Source: Diplonema japonicum
Taxonomy: Eukaryota; Euglenozoa; Diplonemea; Diplonemida; Diplonemidae
NCBI GenBank assembly: GCA_964019335.1
Contig: OZ025664.1
Coordinates: 661,279 to 725,278 of the forward strand
DNA: 64,000 nt
Direction: 5' to 3'
A program made the translations under genes and the position numbers. Under the pieces are notes generated by a model that made no database searches, was not told the origin of the DNA, and saw nothing but the letters and a program-made list of their open reading frames with translations. This document shows positions 30,832 through 40,757 of the stretch, piece after piece (position 1 is the stretch's first letter; the number at the start of each line of letters is the position of its first letter).

Positions 30832-31593
30832 ATGAAAGGTATGCTGCACGCACCATGTAATGCACACAGCGTGTACTCGAAGAAGGAGCGCAAGAAGGAG
30901 AAAAAGAAAAAAGATGACATGCTAAGTGGAGCTATTGATCTCGTGGGACAGCTTATGGGTGCTGTCCCCTTAGCCGTGTTGGGGGGTGTTGCTTACGCTG
31001 TGTTGGTGACCGTGCTGTTTGTTTCTTGGTACGGTGTGTCTTCGCAGGCCAGTGTGCTGCACCATGAGATTGCACTGCTGCAGGGCAACCCTAGATTGAG
31101 GGAACTGGAACGTGTGGAGTTGTCGAAGCTGCTGTTGGAAAGGCTCTACGACGACTACTCGTACCTCCTGGAAGAGGTGGAGCACGCAATGGAGATGGAG
31201 AACGTAACACGGCGTGGAGGGTCCGGGTTTGCCTACTCGCTTCTGCTGCCGGAACTATTCTCAGGATTACAGCTCATTAATAACGTCAGCCGTCAGTGTA
31301 GGGAGGATGCGCAGCATATGCTGCTCTTGAAGCTTGCCTCTGCGGACCCCTCTGGCATCGGGGGACCCGAGTGGGGGTTCAAGCGTGACGAGCAGATAAG
31401 AGCCACTCTTGGAGCGCCACTGCGCCACACCCAGGATACAGACCCTATCCCTGACCCACGCACTACTTGGATGCCTAGCTTCACGACTCCTGATATCGCG
31501 ATGCCTCTGAAGACGTCGTCTCTGGGCTTTGCGCAGTTCCGTTATGTCCTCATAGTGCTGCTTGTTGTCGTCCTTGTGACACGAGCTGTATAG
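30832..31593 (+). CDS. Membrane protein with two terminal transmembrane segments
   Basis: A 253-residue ORF from the first ATG after CCGTAGCAG. A Lys-rich stretch (residues 18-28) precedes a membrane segment at about 42-68. A helical soluble domain (DYSYLLEEVEHAMEMENV) lies in the middle, and a second hydrophobic helix (YVLIVLLVVVLVTRAV) ends the protein, as in tail-anchored proteins. The true start may be the ATG at 30918, which would drop the Lys-rich leader. No family recognised. Confidence 0.55.
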   Translation: MKGMLHAPCNAHSVYSKKERKKEKKKKDDMLSGAIDLVGQLMGAVPLAVLGGVAYAVLVTVLFVSWYGVSSQASVLHHEIALLQGNPRLRELERVELSKLLLERLYDDYSYLLEEVEHAMEMENVTRRGGSGFAYSLLLPELFSGLQLINNVSRQCREDAQHMLLLKLASADPSGIGGPEWGFKRDEQIRATLGAPLRHTQDTDPIPDPRTTWMPSFTTPDIAMPLKTSSLGFAQFRYVLIVLLVVVLVTRAV

Positions 31594-31656
31594 TTTTAGT
31601 CTTTGTTTTTTTGAGTACGCTGTGCACACCACCACAGTATTAATATTACAACAAGA

Positions 31657-31998
31657 ATGACGACTGTTCCGTACAGCGGGCCTGCAGGGCAGCTCTCGTA
31701 CAGGAGGGAGGCAGAGGGTGGGCTTGCCGAGCGTCCCGACTTCTTTAGGGCGAGGATCAGGGACCCGGAGCTGCAGCTGAAGGCAGAGACGCACGCTGCG
31801 CACTCGAATATCGACAACACCTTCCTTGCCTCGCAGGTGGCCTCCAACGAGGCATGGAGCCACAGGATGCGACAGATCCACGGCGAGGCCCACCACCGGA
31901 TCGACGCTGTGCGTGCAGTGTCTCCTCCGAAGCCCACCTACGTCGCTTCGTATTCCCCCACCCAGAACGGCCCCCCGTCCCCCCTAACTTACATGTAA
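31657..31998 (+). CDS. Small hydrophilic protein, uncharacterised
   Basis: A 113-residue ORF preceded by CACCACAG and ATTACAACAAG. It has Arg/His-rich helical content (NEAWSHRMRQIHGEAHHRIDA) and a Pro/Ser/Tyr-rich tail ending LTYM. There are no membrane segments. The pattern is seen in small axonemal or microtubule inner proteins, but I have no specific match. Confidence 0.55.
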   Translation: MTTVPYSGPAGQLSYRREAEGGLAERPDFFRARIRDPELQLKAETHAAHSNIDNTFLASQVASNEAWSHRMRQIHGEAHHRIDAVRAVSPPKPTYVASYSPTQNGPPSPLTYM

Positions 31999-32135
31999 GC
32001 CAGCTATGTTGTACAATGTGTTTTAAAGTTGGTTGTTGTCTCCCTCCCCACTGTTTGTCTTTGTTTATTTGTCTGTTTTTTCGACCTACTCTTTACATTT
32101 ATACGTCAGTCAACCACAGGAGCTTGCTATCAGAT

Positions 32136-33599
32136 ATGGGCTGCTGCAACTCAGCACAAAGCCCTCCCAAGAACAACGATGCGACCCTTCCCAAGCAGAG
32201 CAGCGTGAAGCGGATGCCGTCGCGAGAGCCCGACAAGAGCCCGCTGAATGTCAAGAGAGAGTCGTCGCAGTTGTTCCTCCCGGAGGCAGATAAGGAGGTG
32301 CAGAAGACGGAGGAGAATAAAAGGGAAGAGAAAAAGAGAGATGACAGGAGCGAGGAGTTGTTCTTGGAGGAAAGCATCAGGAGCATAGAGGAGATGGACA
32401 ATTTTAAGATAGACATAAAGGACGAGAGCGACATGGCATGCATGCGACCGCAGGTTGCGCTTTGTTTGCTGCTGCCCTCTTGCCGTGCTGTGCTGTGCGG
32501 GTCTTTGATGTGTCAGGAGTCGTTTAATGAGGTGCTAGATGAGCTCCCTACGAAGCAGGGCACGCTGCTGAGGGACTTCGCTCAAGATTTTGCGAGCAGG
32601 CTGTCGATGAGGCAGCGGAAGCGCTGGGAGGAAGTGATCCTCGGGAAGGCCGATCCAAACTTGTTTCACCAGGAGGGCCCCATGGAGTTCGGGTTCGGGT
32701 GCAGGAAGGAAGGGTTGCTGCAGAACGACGACACCGCGCTGAAGAAGTTCCTCGACAAGGAGCATTCCATCTCACGGTTTCTATACGAAAACCTCTGCAT
32801 GGAAGCTCCCAAGGACGCACTGATACAGGCAAACAATCTGTGGTGCCAGAAGAACGGGTGGATGAAGGGCTCATGCACTGAGGTGCAGGAGAACCGCACC
32901 ATGTCGAGGCTATTCAAGGTGCTGGACTACAACCTGGGGAAACAGTACAGGAAGTACGGGGGGTTTTGGGAAGAGCTTCTGTTCTCAAGAGACGACTTCC
33001 TGGCAGACTTGGAAGAGGCGACCGAGGAAGACGGGACAGTGCTTAATGAACTGGATGCAAAGATACTGATGGTGATCCAGATATGCAAGTCGAGCCTGGC
33101 AAGAGTGCCCACAAACTACGATGTCGAGGAGGTGCGGCTGGAGTACATCCACATAGTCCAGGTCTCGCGGGACAGTGCACTAGAGTGGGTAGGGCAGCTG
33201 GGCAAGAAGGGGCAGCGGTCAAAGTACGCAGCTGATGTCATCACCATTATTGAGAACTTCATTGAAGCCATCGACTCCCTCTCCTTTGAGCTCCTTGTCG
33301 AAAAGTCGAAGTCCAGGCTTTCCGATGGTCCGAGCATGCTCGAGGTCGCCCCCACAGTCATCCCTTCGTCCCCTTACTCTTCACCAACCCTCGACCCTGG
33401 TGGTATGCCTTTATTTTGGGAGGGGGAAAAAAAAAAGAGGGGGAAAAAAAAAACTCAGACCCGAGCCTTGTTGCTAGCGGTCACAAGGGATTCGAAAGCT
33501 ACAAACTCCGATCAGTTTACTAAAAAAAGAAAAAAAAGAAAGAAGAAAAAAAAGAAACGAATGAACAACAGCACCACTGGGAATGCTATTTTCACCTGA
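32136..33599 (+). CDS. Probable N-myristoylated/palmitoylated protein (MGCC start)
   Basis: The ORF begins MGCCNSAQ, a classic dual acylation signal (Gly2 myristoyl, Cys3/Cys4 palmitoyl), directly after the acceptor CAACCACAG and a 16-base leader. An acidic-basic linker precedes a helical domain of about 250 residues from ESFNEVLDELPTKQ onward, of unknown family. Three likely introns (32454-32516, 33403-33477, 33515-33571) are all multiples of three and free of stops. Unspliced translation gives 487 residues; spliced gives 422. The insert of intron 1 is a Cys/Leu stretch and that of intron 2 is Lys-rich, both out of character, so I favour splicing. Confidence 0.65.
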   Translation: MGCCNSAQSPPKNNDATLPKQSSVKRMPSREPDKSPLNVKRESSQLFLPEADKEVQKTEENKREEKKRDDRSEELFLEESIRSIEEMDNFKIDIKDESDMACMRPQVALCLLLPSCRAVLCGSLMCQESFNEVLDELPTKQGTLLRDFAQDFASRLSMRQRKRWEEVILGKADPNLFHQEGPMEFGFGCRKEGLLQNDDTALKKFLDKEHSISRFLYENLCMEAPKDALIQANNLWCQKNGWMKGSCTEVQENRTMSRLFKVLDYNLGKQYRKYGGFWEELLFSRDDFLADLEEATEEDGTVLNELDAKILMVIQICKSSLARVPTNYDVEEVRLEYIHIVQVSRDSALEWVGQLGKKGQRSKYAADVITIIENFIEAIDSLSFELLVEKSKSRLSDGPSMLEVAPTVIPSSPYSSPTLDPGGMPLFWEGEKKKRGKKKTQTRALLLAVTRDSKATNSDQFTKKRKKRKKKKKKRMNNSTTGNAIFT

Positions 33600-34042
33600 A
33601 CACCCACAACAACAACAACAACAAAACTTATTCCTTGACATGGATTTCTTTTTCTTCTTTTTTTTTATATAGGGGCAGCAGGACCAATTGCCTCCTTACA
33701 TGGTCCAGTAGTTGTATCTCCCCCCCCCCCCTATTATTTTCTCGAAGATTTTCTTTCTCTGATTTATACTTATTTCCTTCCCTCCTCTTTTTTTCTTCAA
33801 ACAAGCTGCGCAATACGTATTTACTGAGCCCACGCATTAAAGTAAGAAGAATGTTTTTTTTTTTTTTTAAATTCCCGTGACTGTAAACGAGGGGGAAAAA
33901 AAAAGAGAGAGAGGGCAAAAAGGGAAAAGAAAACTGGGAAAGGAGTGTGTTTTCAAGGCATGTGTGGTTAAGGACAAGACACCGCGTGTTTTGTGTTTCC
34001 CCTTAGCCCCTTATGTGGGAGAAAGAGGGAGAAAAAAAAAGT

Positions 34043-34123
34043 GGAACTGGCTGTTGTTTGTACGTGCTGGGTTGGTCGTGCGACAACCCCTGTTGTTTAG
34101 ACAAGTCAAAGACTCGTTTTTGC
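34043..34123 (-). repeat. Dispersed repeat R3, copy 2 (inverted)
   Basis: The reverse complement shares both arms with 18217-18328 (ACGAGTCTTTGAC, TGTCTAAACAA, GCACGTACAAACAACA, then CCAGTTCC), but its central part is about 30 bases shorter and different. Confidence 0.65.
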
Positions 34124-34360
34124 AAAAAAGAAAAAAAGGAAAAAGAAGATTAACGGAGAAATAAAAAAAAAGAAAAACCAAAGACATAATGAAAAAAAGA
34201 AAGAAGTAGCGGGCCCACCCGGTTTTAAGCTATTTCTGGCAAGTTTTTATTTTTTTTTTAAATTGTGTTTTCTTAATTTTCTACAGCTTTGTTCTTCCCC
34301 CCCCCCCTCCTTTTTTTCCCCATCGCTCCCTCCCTTCTTCCCATTTGCAGTTTTTTTCAG

Positions 34361-34404
34361 GCGTCCTGTCACATACCGCAGGTACCCTTAAATGTCTCTT
34401 TTTT
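34361..34404 (+). repeat. Dispersed repeat R2, copy 2
   Basis: CCTGTCACATACCGCAGG followed by TACCCTTAAATGTC and a long T-run, matching 5480-5527. Confidence 0.55.
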
Positions 34405-36014
34405 TTTTTTTTTTTTTTTTTTTATTGCTGTAGCGCGTCCAGTGAGGTTTTAAAAGAAAATCAAAATGGGGGAAAGGAAGAAAGGAAGAAAAAGAAAAAC
34501 TAAAAAAAAAAGAGGAAGAAAAAAAAAAAAAAAAAAAAAAAAAGAAAACCCCAAAAAAGAATAGTTCTATGATTTCAGGTGGGAAAAAGATTCTATACTA
34601 ATCGTGACGAAAAGGTTTTTTTCATCAAAGCAACTTTTAGCGCGCATTTTTTTTATATTTCTTTTTCTTTTTTTAAATGCCCCCCCCCGGCAGGTTGTGC
34701 TTCATTGCATTGCTGCGTAAGACGAAAGGAATAAAAAGCCTAAAGGGTAACACGCCAAAGGTGCAGATTTGGCTAGTCATCTGAGCGAATCCCTGGGTTT
34801 TAAAAAAGAAGAAAAGCATAGCACACACCTCATATCAATACCACCCCTAATGTTATTTATGTTTTTTTTTTTTTGTTTTTTATTTGAGACAAATAAGAAC
34901 CCGGTATCAGCAACAGGAATCGCAAGTATCTGCCAGTCATATCTCTTGTCACGGCATTTTGCGGGGTAAAAACACAACACCCGAAACTGAAAGAGGCAAC
35001 AAAACCGGGTTCTCGGCCTATCTTTTGACACGTGTGTGCTATGGGGACTTTGTTGTTTACTCCAAGGCTGGTTGGCTGGTTGTGTAGTAGGACCTCCTGC
35101 TCCACCCCCCCCCCCCCGAAAAAACCCCCTCCTTTTTTTTTAAATGTTGGATGGGGAAACAATTTTCCTCCTGTTTTTTTTTTCTTTTTTTTTTATCTTT
35201 TATTGATGGGTACTCCATCATTGTGATTTTTTTTTTTTTGCCATGTCATTTCTCCCTTAATCCTCTATGCCCATCTCTTGCGATGTAGTACGCTACAAAG
35301 CATTATCCTTTTGTACACCCGTTGTATCCAAATAAATAAATAAAGAAAAAAAAAAAAAGAAAAGAGGGAAATGTTTCCTAAATCAGTTTTTACCTTATGT
35401 GTTTCAAGGTCGGTAAAGTGCGAAGAAATAAAAAAAAGAAATAATGAAAATAAGAAGAATGTCAAGGGTTGTGTTCTTATTGTCCCCTCCCCCCACCTCC
35501 TTTTCCCCCTTTCCGTGTGATCAAAAAAAAAAAAAGAAAATAAAAGAAGTTAAGAGTTCATGGATTCCTGAGGCCGACATTTCTTTTTCTTTTCTTTTCT
35601 TTTCTTTTCCTTTACCAACTGTGTCCTGCATCCTGTGGCTCGAGAGACATAAGGGATGGACCCTCTTGGACCCTTAACAGCGCGTGGTCCCCCCCCACTT
35701 TTTTTCTTAAAAGATAAAATCGAGCCTGGCCTCCCCCCGTATGTTTATTTCTTTAGGTGAAACTGCAGCTGCTTAAGAGAGCTTTTACGATTGAGCAGAA
35801 AAACATGAACGGGAAAAGTAAGCTAGATGCGAGACGGACGCATGTCCTGCTGGATGTCCTAGAAAGAAGAAAAAAAAGAATATTTATTTTTTCACTAGCT
35901 ACTTATGTTTTACAGAAGAAAAAGAGAAGGGGGGAAAAAAGGGGGAGGGGGAGAGAGCTGTTTGCTTTTTGTTTTTGTTTCATCTCTCACCCAATTTTTT
36001 TTTTTTTTTGTAAT

Positions 36015-36092
36015 CTGTAATCAAGTAGACAGTGCTTGTGCAGGGCGTCAGCAACAACTGGCCTTCTACGTCTTATATAAATATATTTTTTT
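36015..36092 (+). repeat. Dispersed repeat R1, copy 2
   Basis: Same start CTGTAATCAAGTAGACAGT, central AGGGCG and GCAACA blocks, and ATATA plus T-run ending as 187-258. Confidence 0.6.
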
Positions 36093-37143
36093 TTATTGTG
36101 GGGCTGTGTTTTGTGGGTTCATTTTTTTTTTTTTTTTGGCGGGACAGAGGGAGGGGATCGGTTTTAAAATTGTTTTGTCATAGAGCCCACTTGCCTTGTT
36201 TTTTTTTTTTTTTTTTCTTTTTCTAGTTACTTCTTTCTTCCAGTTCCACTTTGGGATCACAGCATATCAGCATTCTCTATACTCGCACAGGTAGGAAGTT
36301 GAGAAAAAAGAAAAAGAAAATATGTTCGGTGTCAACACTTGTCTGTTTTTCCTGGGGCCTTTCGCTCCCTTCTACCCCGTTGCCTTCCGTCTGTTCAACC
36401 TTAAGGTGACCCGGGCCACAAACGCTCATCATGCGACCCTCCTTTTGAGCACTGTCGCCGCCTTCTTCTTGGCACAATCGGTATGAAAAAAAAAAAAAAA
36501 AAAAAAAAAGAAAATAAAGAATTATCACAGGCGACTGTTCGAGAGAAGTCCGGCATGATCACCAGGAACACCCAGTTCCGTTAAGAATTTAAAAAAGAAG
36601 GGAAAAAAAAAAAAAAAAAAGAACATCCACTGTAAAATTTTTTTTGACTTCGAAGGAAAAAAAAAAAAGATAAGGAAAAGAGGGGAAAAACCGTGCCATT
36701 TTCTCTTTCCACTCCACCGTCTCTAGAAGGGGGCGTTCCCATGATTGAAAGTGCACCGCCAGTCATTTTCTTTTTTTTCTTTTGAGTGTTTTTCCCCCCA
36801 CCCACTTTTTCTTTTATTCATATGTCCCACCCAATATTTCTTTTTTTCTTTACTCCCCCCCCCCCCCCCCCCCCCGGGTTTTTTTCTTAATAAGCGAAAG
36901 TCATTTTTCATTGGTGATTTAAATATTTTTTTTTTCCTTTTTTTTTTTCCGGCTTTTTTCTTTCACCCTTCGACCCCCTGCAGGCCGAGATGTACCACAT
37001 GGCGGTACCACTACCACGTAATAACCCTGTTATGGTTTTCTTTTCCCCACTGCCAGCGGCCTTACCCTTCCCGTTTACCGCCAATGCTTTCCTTGTAGAC
37101 ATTGTAGAAGTGTGAAGGCAGCCTAAGCCTACAGGTACCAAAG

Positions 37144-39216
37144 ATGCTGTGGTCCAGACGAGTGTTGTTGTTCGGCTGTGTCGTACTGTTTACTTATTTG
37201 AACATCTCTCAGCCGGACAAGGAGAACACGGAGCCCCCTCGCAGTTCGTATCCTCATGCAGTGCTTAGTCTCCTGAAGCACCTGCATGGCGCGCACGGCT
37301 CCCCCCGAGGCCTGGACATCAACGACAGCAGCGACACAGAGGACGCCATCGACCTCACTCTTGTCCATGAGCCTCATCGCACGGTGGTGGATCTTGATCT
37401 CATCCACCACCACGACCACCACGAGAGTGCCGGTGGTGCGTCTCACAACAGCAACACTCACAGCAGAGGTGATGCGTCTCACGGCAGCAGCAGTAGTGCA
37501 GTTGACACAGATTTCTCCAAAGCAGACGGTGGCAGCAGTTCTTCTGCAATCGAAGAAGGTGAACCTGCAGGCAGCAGTGCCGGTTCTGCTGCGGAAGGCG
37601 ATATGAAAACAGCACCAGTCTTCACGATCCACGGTTCTGAAACACATAACGATAGAGGCAGAGCGGCCCCTGCACCCGACGGTGGCAAGTCAGGCAGCCA
37701 AGGGGACAGTTCAGATTCAGACAGCCGGAATTCAAGCAGTCAAGGTGATACGTCAGGCAGTCAAGGCGACACTTCTGGTTCAGGTAGTCAAGGTGACACT
37801 TCTGGTTCAGGTAGTCAAGGTGATGTGTCAGGCAGTCAAGGCGACACTTCTGGTTCAGGTAGTCAAGGTGATACGTCAGGCAGTCAAGGTGATGAGTCAG
37901 GCAGCCAAAGTGCAAGTACTGACAGCTCTGCAGGCACAGACAAGCTAAACCAGAGTCGCATAGACGATGATGGGGTAGGCAGCAACGAGAATTATGACGA
38001 GGGCGGGATGGCAAATGCAACCCTTGTTCGTGTCCAAGAGTATGATGAAGCACTGGCGGAGCTGTTGGGAAGTCCAAAACCCCTAGTCTCCTATGACCCA
38101 CGCAAGGTGTGGTACTGGGGTGGGACTCTGCGGGAGACAATGCTCAAACTGCTTGTTGCGTCTGCACGCAATGCAGGAGAGGGCGAGTGCAGGCTGAATT
38201 TACTGGAGGAGGCGTACTGGTCAAGCAGGAACGGGTCAGATGCAATTGGAAACGAAACCTTCGTTGCGATCACGACCGCCACCAGCCAAGGCCACGCAGA
38301 CGTCGTGGCTGGGAGCAGCTTCACCACGTGTTTAATATCCGTCACACGGAACATCAACGTTGACAAGCTGTACACCCCAGACACCATCAGTGATGATGTG
38401 CTTCAGTTTAAGAAGAACCTTTCAGAGAGCTACCCATTGGCGATTAGACCCTTGGGCACAGTGTGCCCGTCTGAGTTGCAGATGAAGCAAGCACTTGGTG
38501 TGCTGTCGAAGGACCTTAGCTGGAAATCAGATTTTATAAACCTCCTTCTGAAGGCACACCCGCTGATAATGGGCGACTCCATCGCAAACGGTGTAGGTGT
38601 GACAAAGGAGCAAAGGTGGCATGCCATCTTCAGAGGACAATTGGAAAAGGTCACAGGTGTGAAGGCCAACTGGACGGTCCCTTGCATAGCTGCAAAGAGT
38701 GGGTTTTCGCTGAAGAAGCTACACTTTCGTGCAGTTAAAAAGCCGAAGTATTTCATGACCCCTGACCCAGTGGTGCAGATGAAGTTATGCTTAAAGACGC
38801 GACCTGAGGTGCTGATATTTGCCATGGGGACGAACGATTACGTAGAGAACACGAGTCTGAACGAGTTCGTTTCTTACATGGAATGGTTCGTGAAGTGGTC
38901 TGTACACAGGACCAAGGGTGGTATACGTGCTGTTGTCGTTTTGACGCCATTAATCCCTCCCATTGGAAAGAAGTACTTGTCGCACACGGAGCACAGTTGG
39001 CACGGTGAGGTACTTGCCAGACTACGTGTTTCAGTGAAGCGCCTGAAGACCCTCCACTCGCTGGAGTACGCACTGCTTGCCGATGTCGACACGGCAGTCA
39101 GGTGGTGTGCCGAGCACAATTACGTGGACGGCGTGCACCCCAATGGACGGGGCCATCTGTTGATGGCTTTGGAACTTCTGCGAGCCACGCGGGCTGCAGA
39201 TACATTTACACTTTAA
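37144..39216 (+). CDS. Membrane-anchored SGNH/GDSL-type hydrolase with Ser-Gly-Gln-Asp repeats
   Basis: About 690 residues in one exon. An N-terminal signal anchor (RRVLLFGCVVLFTYLNI, residues 5-21) suggests type II topology. Residues about 90-265 are Ser/Gly/Asp/His-rich, including tandem GSQGDTSGS-type repeats. The C-terminal domain carries the SGNH blocks in order: MGDSIANG (about 476, nucleophile Ser), AKSGFS (Gly), MGTNDY (about 560, Asn) and DGVHPNGRGH (about 661, Asp/His dyad). Known relatives act as esterases on lipids or on acetyl groups of glycans. With this topology a Golgi or cell-surface glycan esterase is plausible, but this is inference. It starts 9 bases after CCTACAG. Confidence 0.82.
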   Translation: MLWSRRVLLFGCVVLFTYLNISQPDKENTEPPRSSYPHAVLSLLKHLHGAHGSPRGLDINDSSDTEDAIDLTLVHEPHRTVVDLDLIHHHDHHESAGGASHNSNTHSRGDASHGSSSSAVDTDFSKADGGSSSSAIEEGEPAGSSAGSAAEGDMKTAPVFTIHGSETHNDRGRAAPAPDGGKSGSQGDSSDSDSRNSSSQGDTSGSQGDTSGSGSQGDTSGSGSQGDVSGSQGDTSGSGSQGDTSGSQGDESGSQSASTDSSAGTDKLNQSRIDDDGVGSNENYDEGGMANATLVRVQEYDEALAELLGSPKPLVSYDPRKVWYWGGTLRETMLKLLVASARNAGEGECRLNLLEEAYWSSRNGSDAIGNETFVAITTATSQGHADVVAGSSFTTCLISVTRNINVDKLYTPDTISDDVLQFKKNLSESYPLAIRPLGTVCPSELQMKQALGVLSKDLSWKSDFINLLLKAHPLIMGDSIANGVGVTKEQRWHAIFRGQLEKVTGVKANWTVPCIAAKSGFSLKKLHFRAVKKPKYFMTPDPVVQMKLCLKTRPEVLIFAMGTNDYVENTSLNEFVSYMEWFVKWSVHRTKGGIRAVVVLTPLIPPIGKKYLSHTEHSWHGEVLARLRVSVKRLKTLHSLEYALLADVDTAVRWCAEHNYVDGVHPNGRGHLLMALELLRATRAADTFTL
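37680..37915 (+). repeat. Coding tandem repeat (GSQGD units)
   Basis: Units of 18 or 24 bp (GSQGDT or GSQGDTSG with variations) are repeated about nine times in the linker of the SGNH protein. The near identity of neighbouring units points to recent slippage or unequal exchange. Confidence 0.85.
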
Positions 39217-39286
39217 TTAAATCAATTTGACTAGAGTATTTAGTAGTCAACCAAAAGCTTCTCTATCACCAAGCTCATACAGATTA

Positions 39287-40678
39287 ATGGGATGGGCATC
39301 AGATGTCGGCTTACTGCTGAGGAATAGAGGGGGCACGAAGGACACTGACGATGAAGCGCTTCAGGCCTTGAAAGGACATCTAGTTGAGTTGGAAGACGTT
39401 GTGAGTGAGTGCGTGACTCTGGATAATAAGAAGGAGGCGGAGATGTGGCTTGTTGACAGAATAAGCAAGGTGCACATTGAAGGGTCCCTGCAAACCGACA
39501 TCTTCCACAAGGTGATGCACAGCGAGGGAGCGCTTGACCCAAACGTTGTGTCGAGTGTGCTGGAGTGCATGTGTGAGCATGGCAAGGAGCTACTGGGGAG
39601 AGTGCTGTGCCACAATAGCGAGTGGGAGAGCGTCTTCGACGACGATGACCATGTGCGGGCCTGGTTCCCTAGCATGGTGTTCGACGGTGGCCACGGTGTG
39701 GTGGCTCCACGGGGATCTGCACCCCTTCGAGATTTCATCTTTGCTGAACGGTGTGAGTTGTGGGAGCAGGTGGAATGGCGGTCTGGAAGCAGCGGCCACC
39801 CCCCTGTATTGACGGTAAACCGTCCCACGCTGCAGTTGGAGATAGATACGTACAAAACAGCAAAGAGATTACTAAAACAGCTGCTGAGGTCGTCACAATG
39901 GGCTGCCTCGCTACCGGCGGGGGACGTGCTTGACGTGGACAGGGCGGCCTTTGTGAAGTATTTTGCATCTCTGCTCACAAGCAGCAGCAACGACCCTGTG
40001 CTGGTGGCCATGGTGCGTGATAGTATTAAGAGGTTTCTGCGAACAGTGCCTTGGGCCACTCTTGTGGCACACATTGCTGCAACCTGCGGTGAGAGCGTCG
40101 TTATGGACATCTGCAAGCTCCTCCCTAAGGGGTCCTTGCTAGAGTGGGACAGTTACAGAGAGGTGCTGTTGTACAACGCTCTGTCCGAAAAGCTACCTTT
40201 GGTGCTGAATATGATACGAAATGGGGACACAGAAAAGCTATGCAGTTTGCTGAATATTTACAGCACCCGCGCGGCTTCCAATGACTATGTCGCATTTGCA
40301 AGGCTAGGTACCACCCGTGCGCGCCTGTTGTTGCTATTTCGATCCTGTTTCATAACAGGATATTTACCTGTTCCGGATGTTGCACACGTCCTTCGCCTCG
40401 AGGGCTTCAGCGCCACTGCTGTAGAGCAGGACCCTGCGTACTTCGTGGAGCAGCTGTCGGATGATGAAGACCCCATGGCGTGTTTTTTGGCTGATCGAGA
40501 AAAGAGTGCCAAAAAGAAAAAGAAAAGCAAGCGAAAAACCACTCCCAAAAAGAAAACTTGCAAGCGGCGCAAGGCGCTGCCAACAATCGGCTGGACTATC
40601 GAGGGACACAGCGGTATGGTTAGCTGCCACGACATTGTTTACTTTGTTGCCTCTGTGTTTAAAGAGCGGTGGGGCTAG
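39287..40678 (+). CDS. Uncharacterised helical protein with basic C-terminal region
   Basis: 463 residues in one exon, starting 4 bases after CATACAG. The protein is all-helical by appearance. Residues about 325-410 (LCSLLNIYSTRAA through RARLLLLFRSCF to VLRLEGFSATAVEQ) vaguely recall the C-terminal helical part of SAC3/GANP-type mRNA export proteins, but the match is too weak to name it. A Lys/Arg-rich stretch (KSAKKKKKSKRKTTPKKK) near residue 430 looks like a nuclear localisation signal. No membrane segment. Confidence 0.55.
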   Translation: MGWASDVGLLLRNRGGTKDTDDEALQALKGHLVELEDVVSECVTLDNKKEAEMWLVDRISKVHIEGSLQTDIFHKVMHSEGALDPNVVSSVLECMCEHGKELLGRVLCHNSEWESVFDDDDHVRAWFPSMVFDGGHGVVAPRGSAPLRDFIFAERCELWEQVEWRSGSSGHPPVLTVNRPTLQLEIDTYKTAKRLLKQLLRSSQWAASLPAGDVLDVDRAAFVKYFASLLTSSSNDPVLVAMVRDSIKRFLRTVPWATLVAHIAATCGESVVMDICKLLPKGSLLEWDSYREVLLYNALSEKLPLVLNMIRNGDTEKLCSLLNIYSTRAASNDYVAFARLGTTRARLLLLFRSCFITGYLPVPDVAHVLRLEGFSATAVEQDPAYFVEQLSDDEDPMACFLADREKSAKKKKKSKRKTTPKKKTCKRRKALPTIGWTIEGHSGMVSCHDIVYFVASVFKERWG

Positions 40679-40757
40679 CCATCGTTCACGGACTACATTG
40701 AGTACTTTCATGTTTGTTTCGCACATTCTGCATCAATTCAGCAGGTTGGGGTTTTGT

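Larger units (their letters stand above)
33600..37143. other. Long spacer with three dispersed repeats
   Basis: No gene seen in about 3.5 kb. It contains R3 copy 2 (34043-34123, inverted), R2 copy 2 (34361-34404) and R1 copy 2 (36015-36092). Balanced islands lie at about 34690-34800, 34900-35100 and 36340-36570, and long A-, T- and C-runs occur (C-run at about 36856-36875). The final stretch ends GCCTACAG, the acceptor for the SGNH hydrolase gene. Confidence 0.65.

Noticed and set aside
30838-30870. Short intron GTATGC...ACAG at the start of the two-segment membrane protein gene
   Set aside because: Removing it shifts the frame into an early stop, while the unspliced frame is open.
15776-36092. 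R1-R4 as tRNA, 5S, U6 or other known small RNAs
   Set aside because: No A/B box, U6 ACAGAGA or conserved snRNA motif was found in any copy.
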